A stretch of 64,000 bases of DNA from Alteromonas sp. LOR. GTDB lineage: Bacteria > Pseudomonadota > Gammaproteobacteria > Enterobacterales > Alteromonadaceae. The notes under the pieces are model-generated. The model was not told the origin of the DNA. It saw only the letters and a program-made list of their open reading frames with translations, and made no database searches. Of this stretch, positions 8,584 to 18,216 are shown piece by piece (within the stretch, counting starts at the first letter, position 1; every line of letters starts with the position of its first letter). The position numbers and the translations under genes were made by a program. The stretch lies in assembly GCF_000753865.1 (NCBI RefSeq), contig NZ_JQFW01000050.1, positions 62,001 through 126,000 of the forward strand, written 5' to 3'.

Positions 8584-9234
8584 CTAGCTATCCATAGGCC
8601 GTTTTGCAGCGCGAACTGCTTTGGGGTGCATTAGCGTTTCTAGTTCATCAAGGTAAGACGCTATTTTTTTGTGCTGGGCTTTGTCGTTAGTAATGGCGGT
8701 ATGCAGCCAGTGGTAGGCATCTTCGTAATCATATGGGCTACCGTAGCCGGCGAGGAACAGCTCTACTAACTGAATTTGCGCCTTTAAATTCTTAAGTGCT
8801 GACGCTTCTCGTAAGTAAACAACGGCCCGCTCTTTATCTTCTTGTACTAGTGTTCCGTTTGCGTAATATCGGCCTAGCTGTTCTAGCGCCGCGGGCAATC
8901 CCTGATTCGCCGCATCTTCTATATAGCCAATACCTCGTGCAGGCTCCTCATCAACGCACACTCCCCACGCCAGCATGTCACCCCAAAGAAACTGATAGGC
9001 TGGTACTTTTAGCACTTCAGCTCGCGCTTCAATGTCTTGGACCAGCTGACAGCGATCGGCCAGCACTTTATCTAAATGCGTGTTCGCATTTATCATTTCA
9101 ATAAGCGCATCTTGACTGTAAAGCTGAACAGCACGTATCTCTTCTATGGTTTCGCCTTCCAATGCATGAACACGCACAGAAAAACTAAACAGTAAAAAAG
9201 TGATCGCGATAGTGGTAAGAGAATATGGTTTCAT
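8584..9234 (-). CDS. motX: Flagellar motor protein MotX
   Basis: Periplasmic component of the sodium-driven polar flagellar motor, forming the T ring with MotY and helping to hold PomA/PomB stators. The product is 216 residues from the ATG at 9234 (MKPYSLTTIAITFLLF), chosen over an upstream start because it gives a normal signal peptide ending near VRVHA. Family landmarks are clear: CQLVQDIEARAEVLKVPAYQ, FLWGDMLAWGVCV, and Sel1-like repeats GLPAALEQLGRYYANGTLV and YGSPYDYEDAYHWL. It stands apart from other flagellar genes, as motX often does in Vibrio and Shewanella relatives. Confidence 0.93.
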   Translation of the reverse strand: MKPYSLTTIAITFLLFSFSVRVHALEGETIEEIRAVQLYSQDALIEMINANTHLDKVLADRCQLVQDIEARAEVLKVPAYQFLWGDMLAWGVCVDEEPARGIGYIEDAANQGLPAALEQLGRYYANGTLVQEDKERAVVYLREASALKNLKAQIQLVELFLAGYGSPYDYEDAYHWLHTAITNDKAQHKKIASYLDELETLMHPKAVRAAKRPMDS

Positions 9235-9351
9235 AATTACGGGTTCTAACAAAAGATAAAGCAAGCGTAGTTAAGTTATCGTCCAAGTATAGAATATCTT
9301 AACTACATTGCTTACTTCTTTGAGGTCAACACACTTTCCTAGCAACCTAGT

Positions 9352-9603
9352 TTAATGGCCGCCTTTGGTGGAACATAAAGCAGACTGAATATGACGGGCG
9401 TGATCAGCTAGATCAATACCTAAATCGGTAAGGTAACCTCCATCAGGCAAAGTAATAAGTCCTTTTGAGTATAATCGAGAGGCGGCGTTAACCATGGTTT
9501 GACTTGCGTCGTGGTGAATTTTTAAACCTTGTAGCAGGCTATTGTCGGGAAATTTGAGTAGTAAATTTAACTCGTCGAGCATGTCCTGATCGAATGTTGT
9601 CAT
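9352..9603 (-). CDS. TIGR02647-like small protein
   Basis: An 83-residue protein matching my memory of the TIGR02647 family (a small, possibly DNA-binding protein): MDELNLLL-type start, LLQGLKIHHDAS, AASRLYSKGLITLPDGGYLTDLG. The segment RLYSKGLITLPDGGYLTDLG resembles the second half of a winged helix. AAGGTGG lies 5 bases before the ATG at 9603, supporting the start. No partner is evident; motX lies downstream on the same strand and ubiD is divergent. The function is unknown. Confidence 0.75.
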   Translation of the reverse strand: MTTFDQDMLDELNLLLKFPDNSLLQGLKIHHDASQTMVNAASRLYSKGLITLPDGGYLTDLGIDLADHARHIQSALCSTKGGH

Positions 9604-9828
9604 ACAACCACCTTAGGCAAAGGATTGAAAGTTATAGCGCTTATGTTTCTCTATTAGTTATAGCGCCATTTCCTATATCACACACAATTAATCGCACTGT
9701 CCAGATCATTTTCTCGAAAATAGCCACTATTGAACCTTTAATCTGGATTTCACACTGCGAACTGATCGGACTTTACCGCTAAATAGTATACTCTTGCCAT
9801 AACATGAGTTCGTGGATGTGCAGCCCCA

Positions 9829-11298
9829 ATGAAGTATAAAGATTTACGCGACTTTATTCGCCAACTAGAAAGCAAAGGCGAATTGGTTCGCATTAGCCAG
9901 CCGATTGATACAGACCTTGAAATGACTGAAATTGCCGATCGCACCCTACGTGCCGGCGGTCCTGCGCTTCTTTTTGAAAACCCCAAAAATCATTCTATGC
10001 CTGTCTTAGCAAACCTGTTTGGTACACCTCAGCGTGTTGCCATGGGTATGGGTCAAGACTCGGTAGAAGCGTTAAGAGAAGTGGGTAAACTTTTAGCCTA
10101 TTTGAAAGAGCCTGAGCCACCAAAAGGATTGAAAGATCTGTGGTCAAAACTTCCTGTGTTTAAGCAAGTTCTTAACATGCCCGCCAAGGTAGTTAGAAAA
10201 GCGCCTTGTCAGGAAGTGGTGCTAACAGGCGATGATGTAGACTTATCAAAAATTCCCGTTCAGCGCTGCTGGCCAGGCGATGCCGCGCCATTGGTAACAT
10301 GGGGGCTCAGCGTAACGCGCGGGCCGCACAAGAAACGTCAGAACCTTGGCATATATCGTCAGCAGGTTATTGCCAAGAATAAACTCATCATGCGTTGGTT
10401 ATCTCATCGCGGCGGTGCGCTAGATTTTCGTGAGTGGTGCCAAACTCACCCCGGCGAACCTTACCCAGTGTCAGTGGCATTAGGTGCCGATCCTGCTACT
10501 ATTTTAGGTGCTGTTACGCCGGTGCCCGACACGCTATCTGAATATGCATTTGCCGGGTTGTTGCGAGGTGATAAAACGGAAGTAGTTTCTTCCATCAGTA
10601 ACGACCTACAAGTACCCGCAACCGCTGAAATAGTGCTTGAGGGATATATTGCGCAAGATGAAACTGCCCCAGAAGGGCCTTATGGCGATCACACTGGCTA
10701 CTATAACGAAGTAGACGAGTTTCCTGTGTTCACCGTAACGCACATAACTCACAGAAAAGACCCTATTTATCACTCTACCTACACCGGGCGTCCGCCAGAC
10801 GAACCCGCCATTTTAGGCGTTGCCCTCAACGAGGTGTTTGTCCCTATTTTGCAAAAGCAGTTTCCAGAGATTGTCGATTTTTATCTGCCGCCTGAAGGAT
10901 GCTCCTATCGAATGGCAGTGGTTACCATGAAAAAGCAGTATCCAGGGCATGCGAAGCGGGTAATGATGGGTGTATGGTCGTTTTTACGCCAGTTTATGTA
11001 CACCAAATTTGTTATTGTATGTGACGATGACGTGAATGCGCGAGATTGGAATGATGTGATTTGGGCCATCACTACGCGTATGGATCCGGCCCGTGATACG
11101 GTATTGATAGAAAATACTCCTATCGACTATCTCGATTTTGCATCTCCAGTATCAGGGCTAGGCTCAAAAATGGGAATGGATGCGACCAACAAAATGCCCG
11201 GTGAAACCGACCGCGAATGGGGCGAGCCCATCGTTATGGATGAAGACGTTAAAAAGCGTGTTGATGATATTTGGGACGAACTTGGTATTATGAAATAA
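9829..11298 (+). CDS. ubiD: UbiD, 3-polyprenyl-4-hydroxybenzoate decarboxylase
   Basis: A prenylated-FMN-dependent decarboxylase for ubiquinone synthesis that removes the carboxylate of octaprenyl-hydroxybenzoate. The 489-residue length fits UbiD. Family signatures include [19 protein letters not shown] at the start, the cofactor/metal region [20 protein letters not shown], the [20 protein letters not shown] segment and the C-terminal [15 protein letters not shown]. The flavin reductase fre follows 53 bases downstream on the same strand, the usual gammaproteobacterial order. An ATGCCTGTC word occurs inside the gene at 9997. Confidence 0.96.
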   Translation: MKYKDLRDFIRQLESKGELVRISQPIDTDLEMTEIADRTLRAGGPALLFENPKNHSMPVLANLFGTPQRVAMGMGQDSVEALREVGKLLAYLKEPEPPKGLKDLWSKLPVFKQVLNMPAKVVRKAPCQEVVLTGDDVDLSKIPVQRCWPGDAAPLVTWGLSVTRGPHKKRQNLGIYRQQVIAKNKLIMRWLSHRGGALDFREWCQTHPGEPYPVSVALGADPATILGAVTPVPDTLSEYAFAGLLRGDKTEVVSSISNDLQVPATAEIVLEGYIAQDETAPEGPYGDHTGYYNEVDEFPVFTVTHITHRKDPIYHSTYTGRPPDEPAILGVALNEVFVPILQKQFPEIVDFYLPPEGCSYRMAVVTMKKQYPGHAKRVMMGVWSFLRQFMYTKFVIVCDDDVNARDWNDVIWAITTRMDPARDTVLIENTPIDYLDFASPVSGLGSKMGMDATNKMPGETDREWGEPIVMDEDVKKRVDDIWDELGIMK

Positions 11299-11351
11299 TC
11301 AGGCTCAAGAGCAAAGGCAACACGCTAAACCAAAAGGTAAGAAGAGAATAC

Positions 11352-12047
11352 ATGCCACAGATTAATTGCAAGGTTGCAAGCATTACGCCTTTAACCGATG
11401 TAGTACAAAAAGTTGAGCTAACGTTACCAGAAGCAGTAGCGTTTAAAGCAGGTCAGTACGCCATGGTAGTGATGGGCGAAAAAGATATGCGCCCGTTTTC
11501 TATCGCTAACCCGGCCTACGACAATAATAGAGTAGAGCTTCATATTGGCGCAGAGCCAGGTAACAGCTACGCGGGTGAAGTGTTAGCGCGCATGCAGCAA
11601 GACGGAGAAATAACGCTCAGTCTTGGCCATGGCGATGCATTCTTGCAAAGCAATGGTTTACCCATGGTGCTTATTGCTGGCGGCACAGGATTTTCCTACA
11701 CCTACTCTATTCTAAAAGAGCACTTACAAAGCGGCGATAAAACACCTTTAACGCTGTATTGGGGTGGTAAGCACGCCGACGACCTGTACTTAGCCGATGA
11801 GCTTAGCGCGCTAGCTGATCAAAACGACCATTTTACCTTTGTGCCTGTTGTTGAGTTTGCAAGTGACGACTGGACGGGAAGAACGGGTTGGGTACACCAT
11901 GCCGCAATGGCTGATCATGCCGACTTCGGCGAGGTTCAGGTATATGTTGCTGGCCGCTTTGAAATGGCCAAGGTCGTTCGCGATGACTTCACCCAGCGCG
12001 GTTTAAAGGTAGAAAATTTGTATGGTGATGCGTTCGCCTTTATCTAA
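11352..12047 (+). CDS. fre: NAD(P)H-flavin reductase Fre
   Basis: Reduces free flavins with NAD(P)H, supplying reduced FMN; it is commonly placed behind ubiD, whose partner UbiX needs FMNH2. The start at 11352 (MPQINCKVASITPLTDVV) gives 231 residues, matching Fre/LuxG; an in-frame upstream start at 11271 would overlap ubiD and add a non-homologous tail. Flavin-binding RPFSIANPA and the nucleotide-binding LIAGGTGFSYTYSIL and YVAGRFEMAKVVRDDF segments are visible. A strong terminator follows. Confidence 0.95.
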   Translation: MPQINCKVASITPLTDVVQKVELTLPEAVAFKAGQYAMVVMGEKDMRPFSIANPAYDNNRVELHIGAEPGNSYAGEVLARMQQDGEITLSLGHGDAFLQSNGLPMVLIAGGTGFSYTYSILKEHLQSGDKTPLTLYWGGKHADDLYLADELSALADQNDHFTFVPVVEFASDDWTGRTGWVHHAAMADHADFGEVQVYVAGRFEMAKVVRDDFTQRGLKVENLYGDAFAFI

Positions 12048-12073
12048 GACTTGTTACTTCTTTTAGTGTTTTG

Positions 12074-12102
12074 AAAGCCGACTGATTACCGTCGGCTTTT
12101 TT
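12074..12102 (+). terminator. Terminator after fre
   Basis: AAAGCCGAC (12074-12082) pairs with GTCGGCTTT (12091-12099), followed by a T run. Confidence 0.9.
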
Positions 12103-12227
12103 ATTTCTTCAAATTCGATAACTAACTGCTGTACACGTTTACTCCAATTGTTCCTTTGTAACGTATCCGCTATGGTTGAGTAACTCTGTCACCTAGTGTT
12201 CAGTTAAAAGCACCCTTGGAGAAAAGA

Positions 12228-13640
12228 ATGATAAAAAATATTCCTACAACATTTAAAAGCGTGGGTCTGTCTGCGCTTTCATTAGCACTTTCTATGGCGA
12301 TTGTGAGTGCCGCTGCCATTGGTAATGCTCACGCTGCAGATACCAAGCAAAAAGCAGCACTGTATGATATTGCCGCATCTATTTCACCAGAGAGAATAGA
12401 AGACGATATCACTACGCTGGTTAATTTTGGTACCCGACATACCCTATCTGAGACTGAGTCTGATACCAGAGGAATTGGCGCGGCAAGGCGCTGGATTAAA
12501 TCTGAGTTTGAAGAAATTTCTGCTCAGTGCGGCGGCTGCTTAGAAGTATACTTTCAGTCTGAAACCATCAGCGGTGAAAAGCGTATTCCTAACCCTACTG
12601 AGGTAGTCAGTGTTATCGCTATTCAGCGCGGCGCTACCGATCCTGAGCGCTATGTGATCATGTCTGGCGACATTGATTCTCGCGTGTCCGATGTTATGGA
12701 TTTTACGTCTGACTCACCTGGAGCTAACGATAATGCATCGGGTGTAGCCGGTACGCTGGAAGCTGCACGAGTACTGTCTAAGTACGAATTTAACGGCACC
12801 ATTGTTTATGCCGCACTGGCAGGTGAAGAACAAGGCCTTTTTGGTGGCCGTATTATGGCAAACCAAGCTAAGAAAGACGGCTGGCGCATCAAAGCGGTAT
12901 TGAACAACGATATGATTGGCAATATTGAAGGGGTAAATGGGGTTATCAACAACACCACAGCCCGTATTTTTGCTGAAGGTACACGAGTTACTGAAACCGA
13001 AGCAGAAGCAAGACGCCGCCGCTTTACCGGTGGTGAAGTAGACTCGCCAAGCCGTAATTTGGCTCGCTACATAGACAAGGTGGCCGACCAGTATATTGAA
13101 AACCTCGATACCATGGTGGTATACCGTTTAGACAGGTTCGGTCGAGGCGGTCATCACCGTCCGTTTAACGACCTTGGCTATCCGGGCATTCGCATTATGG
13201 AAACCAACGAAAACTACACGCGTCAGCATCAAGATTTGCGTGAGGAAGATGGCATTAAATACGGCGATACCCTCGATGGCGTTAACTTTGAATATGCGGC
13301 CAAGTTAACTGGCTTAAACGCCGTAACCTTAGCCTCTATGGCATGGGCACCAAACCCACCTGCAAACGTGTCGATAAAAGGCGCGGTTCAACCTTCTACA
13401 ACCTTGATGTGGGACGCCTTAAACGAGGCACAAAACCCACAGTTAAAAGGGTATAAAGTATATTGGCGTCATACTGACGCGCCGCAGTGGGAATACAGCA
13501 AATTTGTTGGTGATGTTACTGAGGCCACCCTTGAGAATGTAGTGATTGATAATTACTTCTTCGGCGTTGCCAGTGTCAACAACGATGGCGTTGAAAGCGT
13601 GGTCGTTTATCCAGGCCCAGCCGGTAGTTTTGGTGAGTAA
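12228..13640 (+). CDS. Secreted M28-family zinc peptidase
   Basis: A 470-residue exported aminopeptidase-like enzyme. The ATG at 12228 is used (GGAG just upstream); a TTG at 12216 is also in frame. A signal peptide ends near GNAHA. The M28 core includes SPGANDNASGVAGTLEAARV with Asp metal ligand, AGEEQGLFGGR with catalytic and bridging Glu, and NNDMIGN. The first ligand motif, usually GHxD, reads GDIDS here, so the His is replaced by Asp. A later GRGGHHRPF may give the remaining His. The last 90 residues look like a fibronectin-III-type beta domain (LKGYKVYWRHTDAPQWEY). Substrate unknown. Confidence 0.85.
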   Translation: MIKNIPTTFKSVGLSALSLALSMAIVSAAAIGNAHAADTKQKAALYDIAASISPERIEDDITTLVNFGTRHTLSETESDTRGIGAARRWIKSEFEEISAQCGGCLEVYFQSETISGEKRIPNPTEVVSVIAIQRGATDPERYVIMSGDIDSRVSDVMDFTSDSPGANDNASGVAGTLEAARVLSKYEFNGTIVYAALAGEEQGLFGGRIMANQAKKDGWRIKAVLNNDMIGNIEGVNGVINNTTARIFAEGTRVTETEAEARRRRFTGGEVDSPSRNLARYIDKVADQYIENLDTMVVYRLDRFGRGGHHRPFNDLGYPGIRIMETNENYTRQHQDLREEDGIKYGDTLDGVNFEYAAKLTGLNAVTLASMAWAPNPPANVSIKGAVQPSTTLMWDALNEAQNPQLKGYKVYWRHTDAPQWEYSKFVGDVTEATLENVVIDNYFFGVASVNNDGVESVVVYPGPAGSFGE

Positions 13641-13942
13641 ACTGCTCGTGTAACACAGAGAATAAACTGGCCAAATAGCAACACGAGTAAAATAACAAAG
13701 CGCTGCGACTGTAATGAAGAGGCTTCATATACACCTGTATTTAACCCCTCTTCACAAATGTGCAGCGCTTTTTTTTAAAAATAGCTTTTAAGTCAGCTTT
13801 TAAAAAAGCCTTTAAAACCGCCGCTTCGTGTTCGCAGTGTTAATTGTCGTTAATATGGCCGCGGTGGATTAAACTTTATATCTACCCTAGAGTGTATAAA
13901 GAGGCTAAATTCGCAGTATATTAGTTAAAGGGGAAAAATAAC
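13641..13942. other. Intergenic region after the M28 peptidase
   Basis: About 300 bases. The first half is a strong compound terminator (13697-13776), followed by AT-rich DNA with several TTTTAA words and presumably the promoter of the next gene. No gene seen. Confidence 0.6.
13697..13776 (+). terminator. Compound terminator after the M28 peptidase
   Basis: Outer arms AAAGCGCTGC (13697-13706) and GCAGCGCTTT (13762-13771) end in a T run. A second stem, TGAAGAGG/CCTCTTCA (about 13715-13722 and 13747-13754), is nested within. Confidence 0.85.
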
Positions 13943-15025
13943 TTGCTCACAAAGCGTGTTAGTCGTTTTACGTTTACTTCCACACTTGCATGCATCTTTT
14001 GCATGTCGGCCCTCTCTCACGCAAATGCCCAATTAGCTGACGAGCCAAACGAAAAGCTAAATAAAGTCACTCTTGCCGCTGGCCCTTTCGAGACTTACGT
14101 CAATGACGACGGTGAACCTGCGAGAGTGAATGAACTAGTATCCACTGCGCTAGCGCAAAGTGGTACCGATGCTAGTTTAAAAGTCATGCGTCAGGCTTTT
14201 TTGGGAAGCGCTGTTCGAGCAGGAAGGGTAGACGGTGAATATGCACTCGTTGATATGGGCCAGCAAATAGAAGGCGTAATAACATCGAACGTGTTTTTAC
14301 CCCTACATCTTTATGCAGCCAGTAAAGATGCCGACGTAGAGCAAATCAAAATTTTTCAGCATTTAAAAAGCAACCGCGTGGCGATAGAAAATCGATTTGC
14401 TAACACCCCAAACTTCAGATTAATTAAAGACATAAAATGGTCGCGCAACCCGTCCACCTTTGATGCATTTCGCCAACTTGCCGACGACAGAGCGCCCTAT
14501 TTAATTACATCTGAATTGCTTATAAGAGAGTTTAATACCTTACTTGCCAACGATAGAGAAGAAACTCTGCACTATTCTGCAAAGCCTTTGATGAAAAGTG
14601 GGTTTCAGCTAGCGATACGCGACGACGTGCCTAATGCGCAGAAGATTATTAACAACTTCAACAATGCTGTGTCTGCCATGCAACAAAACGGGCAGTACAA
14701 TAAGCTTCTTCAAATAGATTGGTTGCGTAAAGACATCAACCTCGACGGTATTGCAGATTACATTGGTCATTCTGATATTACACGCGCTTCTAGCTTACTA
14801 AAAGCAGCCTATAATCTGGATTCAACACCGGTTTCTGACGATAGTGTATTTGTGATAGACGGCACCGTTTTTACCTCTAAAGCCGAGGCATTTAATGCCT
14901 TGCCGAGTATTGAAGAAAACACTAATGAAAAAAATAGTATTGAAGCAGAAAAACGCGATGCAATGAACAAGCGAATGTCCTTACTTGATGCGACGACCTA
15001 CGAGACGCTATTAAGGCGCTGGTAG
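13943..15025 (+). CDS. Exported solute-binding-like protein, TTG start
   Basis: A 360-residue protein with a signal peptide (ending near SHANA) and a type 2 periplasmic-binding fold by appearance: KVTLAAGPFETYVNDDGEPA at the start, VDGEYALVDMG, and NAVSAMQQNGQYNKLLQIDW near the end of the domain. The start is TTG at 13943, preceded by AAAGGGGA at the right distance; there is no in-frame ATG before the signal peptide would be lost. The C-terminal 100 residues add a charged extension. No permease lies nearby, so it may be a sensor or orphan binding protein rather than part of a transporter. Confidence 0.65.
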   Translation: MLTKRVSRFTFTSTLACIFCMSALSHANAQLADEPNEKLNKVTLAAGPFETYVNDDGEPARVNELVSTALAQSGTDASLKVMRQAFLGSAVRAGRVDGEYALVDMGQQIEGVITSNVFLPLHLYAASKDADVEQIKIFQHLKSNRVAIENRFANTPNFRLIKDIKWSRNPSTFDAFRQLADDRAPYLITSELLIREFNTLLANDREETLHYSAKPLMKSGFQLAIRDDVPNAQKIINNFNNAVSAMQQNGQYNKLLQIDWLRKDINLDGIADYIGHSDITRASSLLKAAYNLDSTPVSDDSVFVIDGTVFTSKAEAFNALPSIEENTNEKNSIEAEKRDAMNKRMSLLDATTYETLLRRW

Positions 15026-15176
15026 GTTGTTTGCTCCCTACCTTTTTTGATGCTTTAGGAAGAGCCATGACAACGGGCTTCTTTAGCGCTGCAGGTTTAT
15101 GAGTCACGGCAATCTTTGATGGCTATTAAGCGGGGTTGTCTCATACAGCTAACAATCGCGACAGGCCCCTAGCGGG

Positions 15177-15206
15177 CACTTATTAGCACTTATTAGCACT
15201 TATTAG
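15177..15206. repeat. Three tandem 10-bp repeats
   Basis: CACTTATTAG is repeated exactly three times at 15177-15206, between the solute-binding-like gene and the end of the phytochrome gene. It lies beyond both coding regions; function unknown. Confidence 0.8.
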
Positions 15207-15308
15207 CAATACTTAAATACAGGCGCCGCTAATAACACGCAACAGGCCTCACAGGGGATATGCTCCCCCTTGGCGCATGCACCCTTTTTGCCTGCAATAG
15301 GGTTTACC

Positions 15309-18011
15309 CTACATATACATTTCTAAGATAGTGAGCAGCTCTTCGCCATCAACAGGTTTAGACACGTAGTTATTAAAGCCCGCTTTCAGTGCTTTTACGC
15401 GGTCAGAAGTATACGCATACGCCGTCAGCGCCACTGCATTAAGTGACGATATTTGCGAAAACTCACTAGAGCGAATTTTCAGCACTAGCCCCAGCCCGTC
15501 GAGTTCTGGCATACCAATGTCAGATAACACAAGGTCAAACGCTTCCGGCATTTCATTAATCTCTTTCCACGCAAGTAGGCCGTTTTTCACCACGTTAACC
15601 CGCGCCCCGTTCGACTCTAAAAAGAGTTTGATAAAGTCTCTGGCATCCTTTTCATCTTCGGCAACTAAAATCCGCAAACCGTTTAGTCGAAGCGAAGGAG
15701 ACAAGTCGCTTATTTCGCTGTTCCTCACCTCAATAATCTCATCGAATACATTTAGCGGTGCTATGGGTAGCGATACAAAAAAGGTGGTGCCAGTATCAAG
15801 ACCATCGCTTTCTGCGTAAATTTCCCCGCCGTGCATTTCAACAAGGCTTTTCACAATAGAAAGACCTAGCCCAAGCCCATTCTTGTTGTGCTCGTTTTTG
15901 CCTTGATAGAAGCGCTCAAACACGTGAGAGATTTGCTCACGGGTCATGCCCTTTCCGTTGTCTTTTACTTTGAACAGGTAATTCGAATGTTCCCGTCTAC
16001 CTTTAATATGAACCGTACCGCCTTTTGATGTAAATTTTAAAGCATTGCTCAACAGGTTATTGATTACCTGCTTAATACGTAAATTATCACCGAGTATTTG
16101 CGTATGTTCATCATCACAATTAATAGATAGCTGAATATTTTTGCCTGCGAATCCGGCTTCAAACGACTTAGCCACCTCTGCAATAGAATGAGTGATCTTT
16201 AACGAGTGAGTGGATAGTTTCATCGTTCCCGAGATTATCCGCGACAAGTCGAGAATATCGTTAATCAGTGCCGCTTGCGTAGACGCCGCGCGCTTGATAA
16301 CACCTAAGGCATCTTTCATCCTATCGACGTTATCCACGTCCATCAGCGCCAGATCGGTCCAGCCTACAATCGAATTAAGTGGCGAGCGTAACTCGTGAGA
16401 AATACTGGCTAAAAACTGGTCCTTTGCCTTATCAAGCTCTTCGAGTTTGCTAATTTGTTGATCAAGAGACGATTTTAAACTCAGCGCATAGGGAATAAAT
16501 AAGTGGTCAAATCCTTCAATAATTAACTTATCGTCTTCGGTCCAATCCACCGATTCATCTGCCACACTTTGTAAGTAAAGCTCGAAAGAGTTGCGCGGCG
16601 TTAATGATTTAAGCTTATCCTGTTTCGCGGCATCACGACCAGCCCAACGAATAGTTTTGTCCCGTTGCTCCCTAAACCACACTGTGTAATAGCCAAGCTT
16701 TGCAGACACGCATGATATATACATACCTCGAATGCTGTTGAGGTTGCACGAGTCTGTCACCTGCTCTGCCAGCCTATTTAACGTAATGGACTGCTCGGAG
16801 TTAGGCGTGGCAAATTTCTCTAGCAGTTTCATTACCGTAGATTCTGAGGGGGTTTTGCCTACAAAATAATTACTTGATGGTGTTATCACCGCCATGCCGC
16901 ATGAATCCGCAACCTGCAGTAATTCTTTCTCTTTCTCTCCTATCACATCGAGCGGGTTTGAATAAGAGGTTAGCTGGTGAACAATGCTATTCAATGAACG
17001 CTGACGATTTTGGAAATGCTCCTTTTTTTCATGAAGCGTTTTTGTATGTAGCTGCCATGCATAAAGATGCCCGAGTGATTCACACACCAGGCGTTTCTTC
17101 TGATCGACATAAATAGGCTGCTTGCTATGACAAGCTATTAGGCCCCACAGCTTGCCTTCAAATACCAGAGATACCGAAAACGATGAACGCACACCCATAT
17201 TTTTAAGATAGGTAATATGAGTAGGAGAAACCGAGCGCACCATAGACATAGAAAGGTCAAGTGGCGGACGCTCAGATTCTTCAATACGAGGCAACAATGG
17301 AATTGCTGCTTCGTTAACATCGAACACGCAGCGCACGCGATTCAATAAATAAAGCGCTCTGGCCTGCTGTGGGATATCTGACGCTGGAAATTTGAGGCCC
17401 TTAAACGATTTACTTCCCGATTCAGTGGCCTCTCCGATGACTTCACCACAATAGTCATCGTCGAATTGATAAACCATAACGGCATCAAACCCCACATAGT
17501 CTTGAAAATATCGCGCTATGCTATCTGCCACGTCGCTTATGGAATCGCGATCATCCACATCGGGCAGTAGTGCACGCAAGTCCATATCCATGGGTACCCA
17601 CTGCTGCGCTGCTTCATAACTTAACTGTGGCGTGGGTTCTAATTCAATGACCAATAAGCCGTTAGATTCATAAGCAACGCCACTGCCTTCTTTTTCCCAG
17701 TCTTCTAGCCAGAGCGCGTTTTCTGCAAAATTCCACTGATAAGCGTGACGAACGTTGCCACCTTTTACGGCTTCAAAGATGGTTTTGAAGGTATGAGCTT
17801 CTGGGTTTGGAATGGTAAAAAGCTCAGTAATAAGCGTTTTACCTGGAACAATGTCTACTTTGAAAAGTTCGCCAATGTTACTGCTTACAACTTGAATGGT
17901 TTTATCTGCCGGATTAAGGGCTATCACGTAACCGAAACTTTGAACACTTTCGATAAGGTGAATGGGTTCGTCTGCACAATTCTCGTTTAATTGTGGCGAA
18001 GCTTGACTCAT
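15309..18011 (-). CDS. Bacteriophytochrome hybrid histidine kinase
   Basis: Red/far-red photoreceptor kinase of 900 residues from the ATG at 18011 (MSQASPQLNENCADEPIHL), preferred because AAAGG precedes it. Domain order: PAS with the biliverdin-attaching Cys in NENCADEPIHLIESVQSFGY; GAF with the FPASDIPQQARALYL signature and SMVRSVSPTHITYLKNMGV; PHY; HisKA with the phospho-His in ASISHELRSPLNS; HATPase (NNLLSNALKF, NGLGLGLSIVKSLVEMHGG); and a C-terminal receiver with ILVAEDEKD, acceptor Asp in VLSDIGMPELDG and a late Lys in YVSKPVDG. No heme oxygenase for making biliverdin, and no cognate phosphotransfer protein, lies nearby. Confidence 0.93.
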   Translation of the reverse strand: MSQASPQLNENCADEPIHLIESVQSFGYVIALNPADKTIQVVSSNIGELFKVDIVPGKTLITELFTIPNPEAHTFKTIFEAVKGGNVRHAYQWNFAENALWLEDWEKEGSGVAYESNGLLVIELEPTPQLSYEAAQQWVPMDMDLRALLPDVDDRDSISDVADSIARYFQDYVGFDAVMVYQFDDDYCGEVIGEATESGSKSFKGLKFPASDIPQQARALYLLNRVRCVFDVNEAAIPLLPRIEESERPPLDLSMSMVRSVSPTHITYLKNMGVRSSFSVSLVFEGKLWGLIACHSKQPIYVDQKKRLVCESLGHLYAWQLHTKTLHEKKEHFQNRQRSLNSIVHQLTSYSNPLDVIGEKEKELLQVADSCGMAVITPSSNYFVGKTPSESTVMKLLEKFATPNSEQSITLNRLAEQVTDSCNLNSIRGMYISCVSAKLGYYTVWFREQRDKTIRWAGRDAAKQDKLKSLTPRNSFELYLQSVADESVDWTEDDKLIIEGFDHLFIPYALSLKSSLDQQISKLEELDKAKDQFLASISHELRSPLNSIVGWTDLALMDVDNVDRMKDALGVIKRAASTQAALINDILDLSRIISGTMKLSTHSLKITHSIAEVAKSFEAGFAGKNIQLSINCDDEHTQILGDNLRIKQVINNLLSNALKFTSKGGTVHIKGRREHSNYLFKVKDNGKGMTREQISHVFERFYQGKNEHNKNGLGLGLSIVKSLVEMHGGEIYAESDGLDTGTTFFVSLPIAPLNVFDEIIEVRNSEISDLSPSLRLNGLRILVAEDEKDARDFIKLFLESNGARVNVVKNGLLAWKEINEMPEAFDLVLSDIGMPELDGLGLVLKIRSSEFSQISSLNAVALTAYAYTSDRVKALKAGFNNYVSKPVDGEELLTILEMYM

Positions 18012-18216
18012 AGTGGAAACCTTTTTCTGATACGCCACTATCTAGCAAGAGATGAGGCGTCATTCAGGCGCAACATCATGAAAGCGCCTGAAAATAACTA
18101 ATTCGATATGGTAAAGGTTCTAACGCCAATAATCACTTTTTCGCTTATTTTTTAATGAAAAAAACCACGTAAGCACTAAAAACGTAGATGAACTGACTTT
18201 TCACCAAGGCTGTAAG

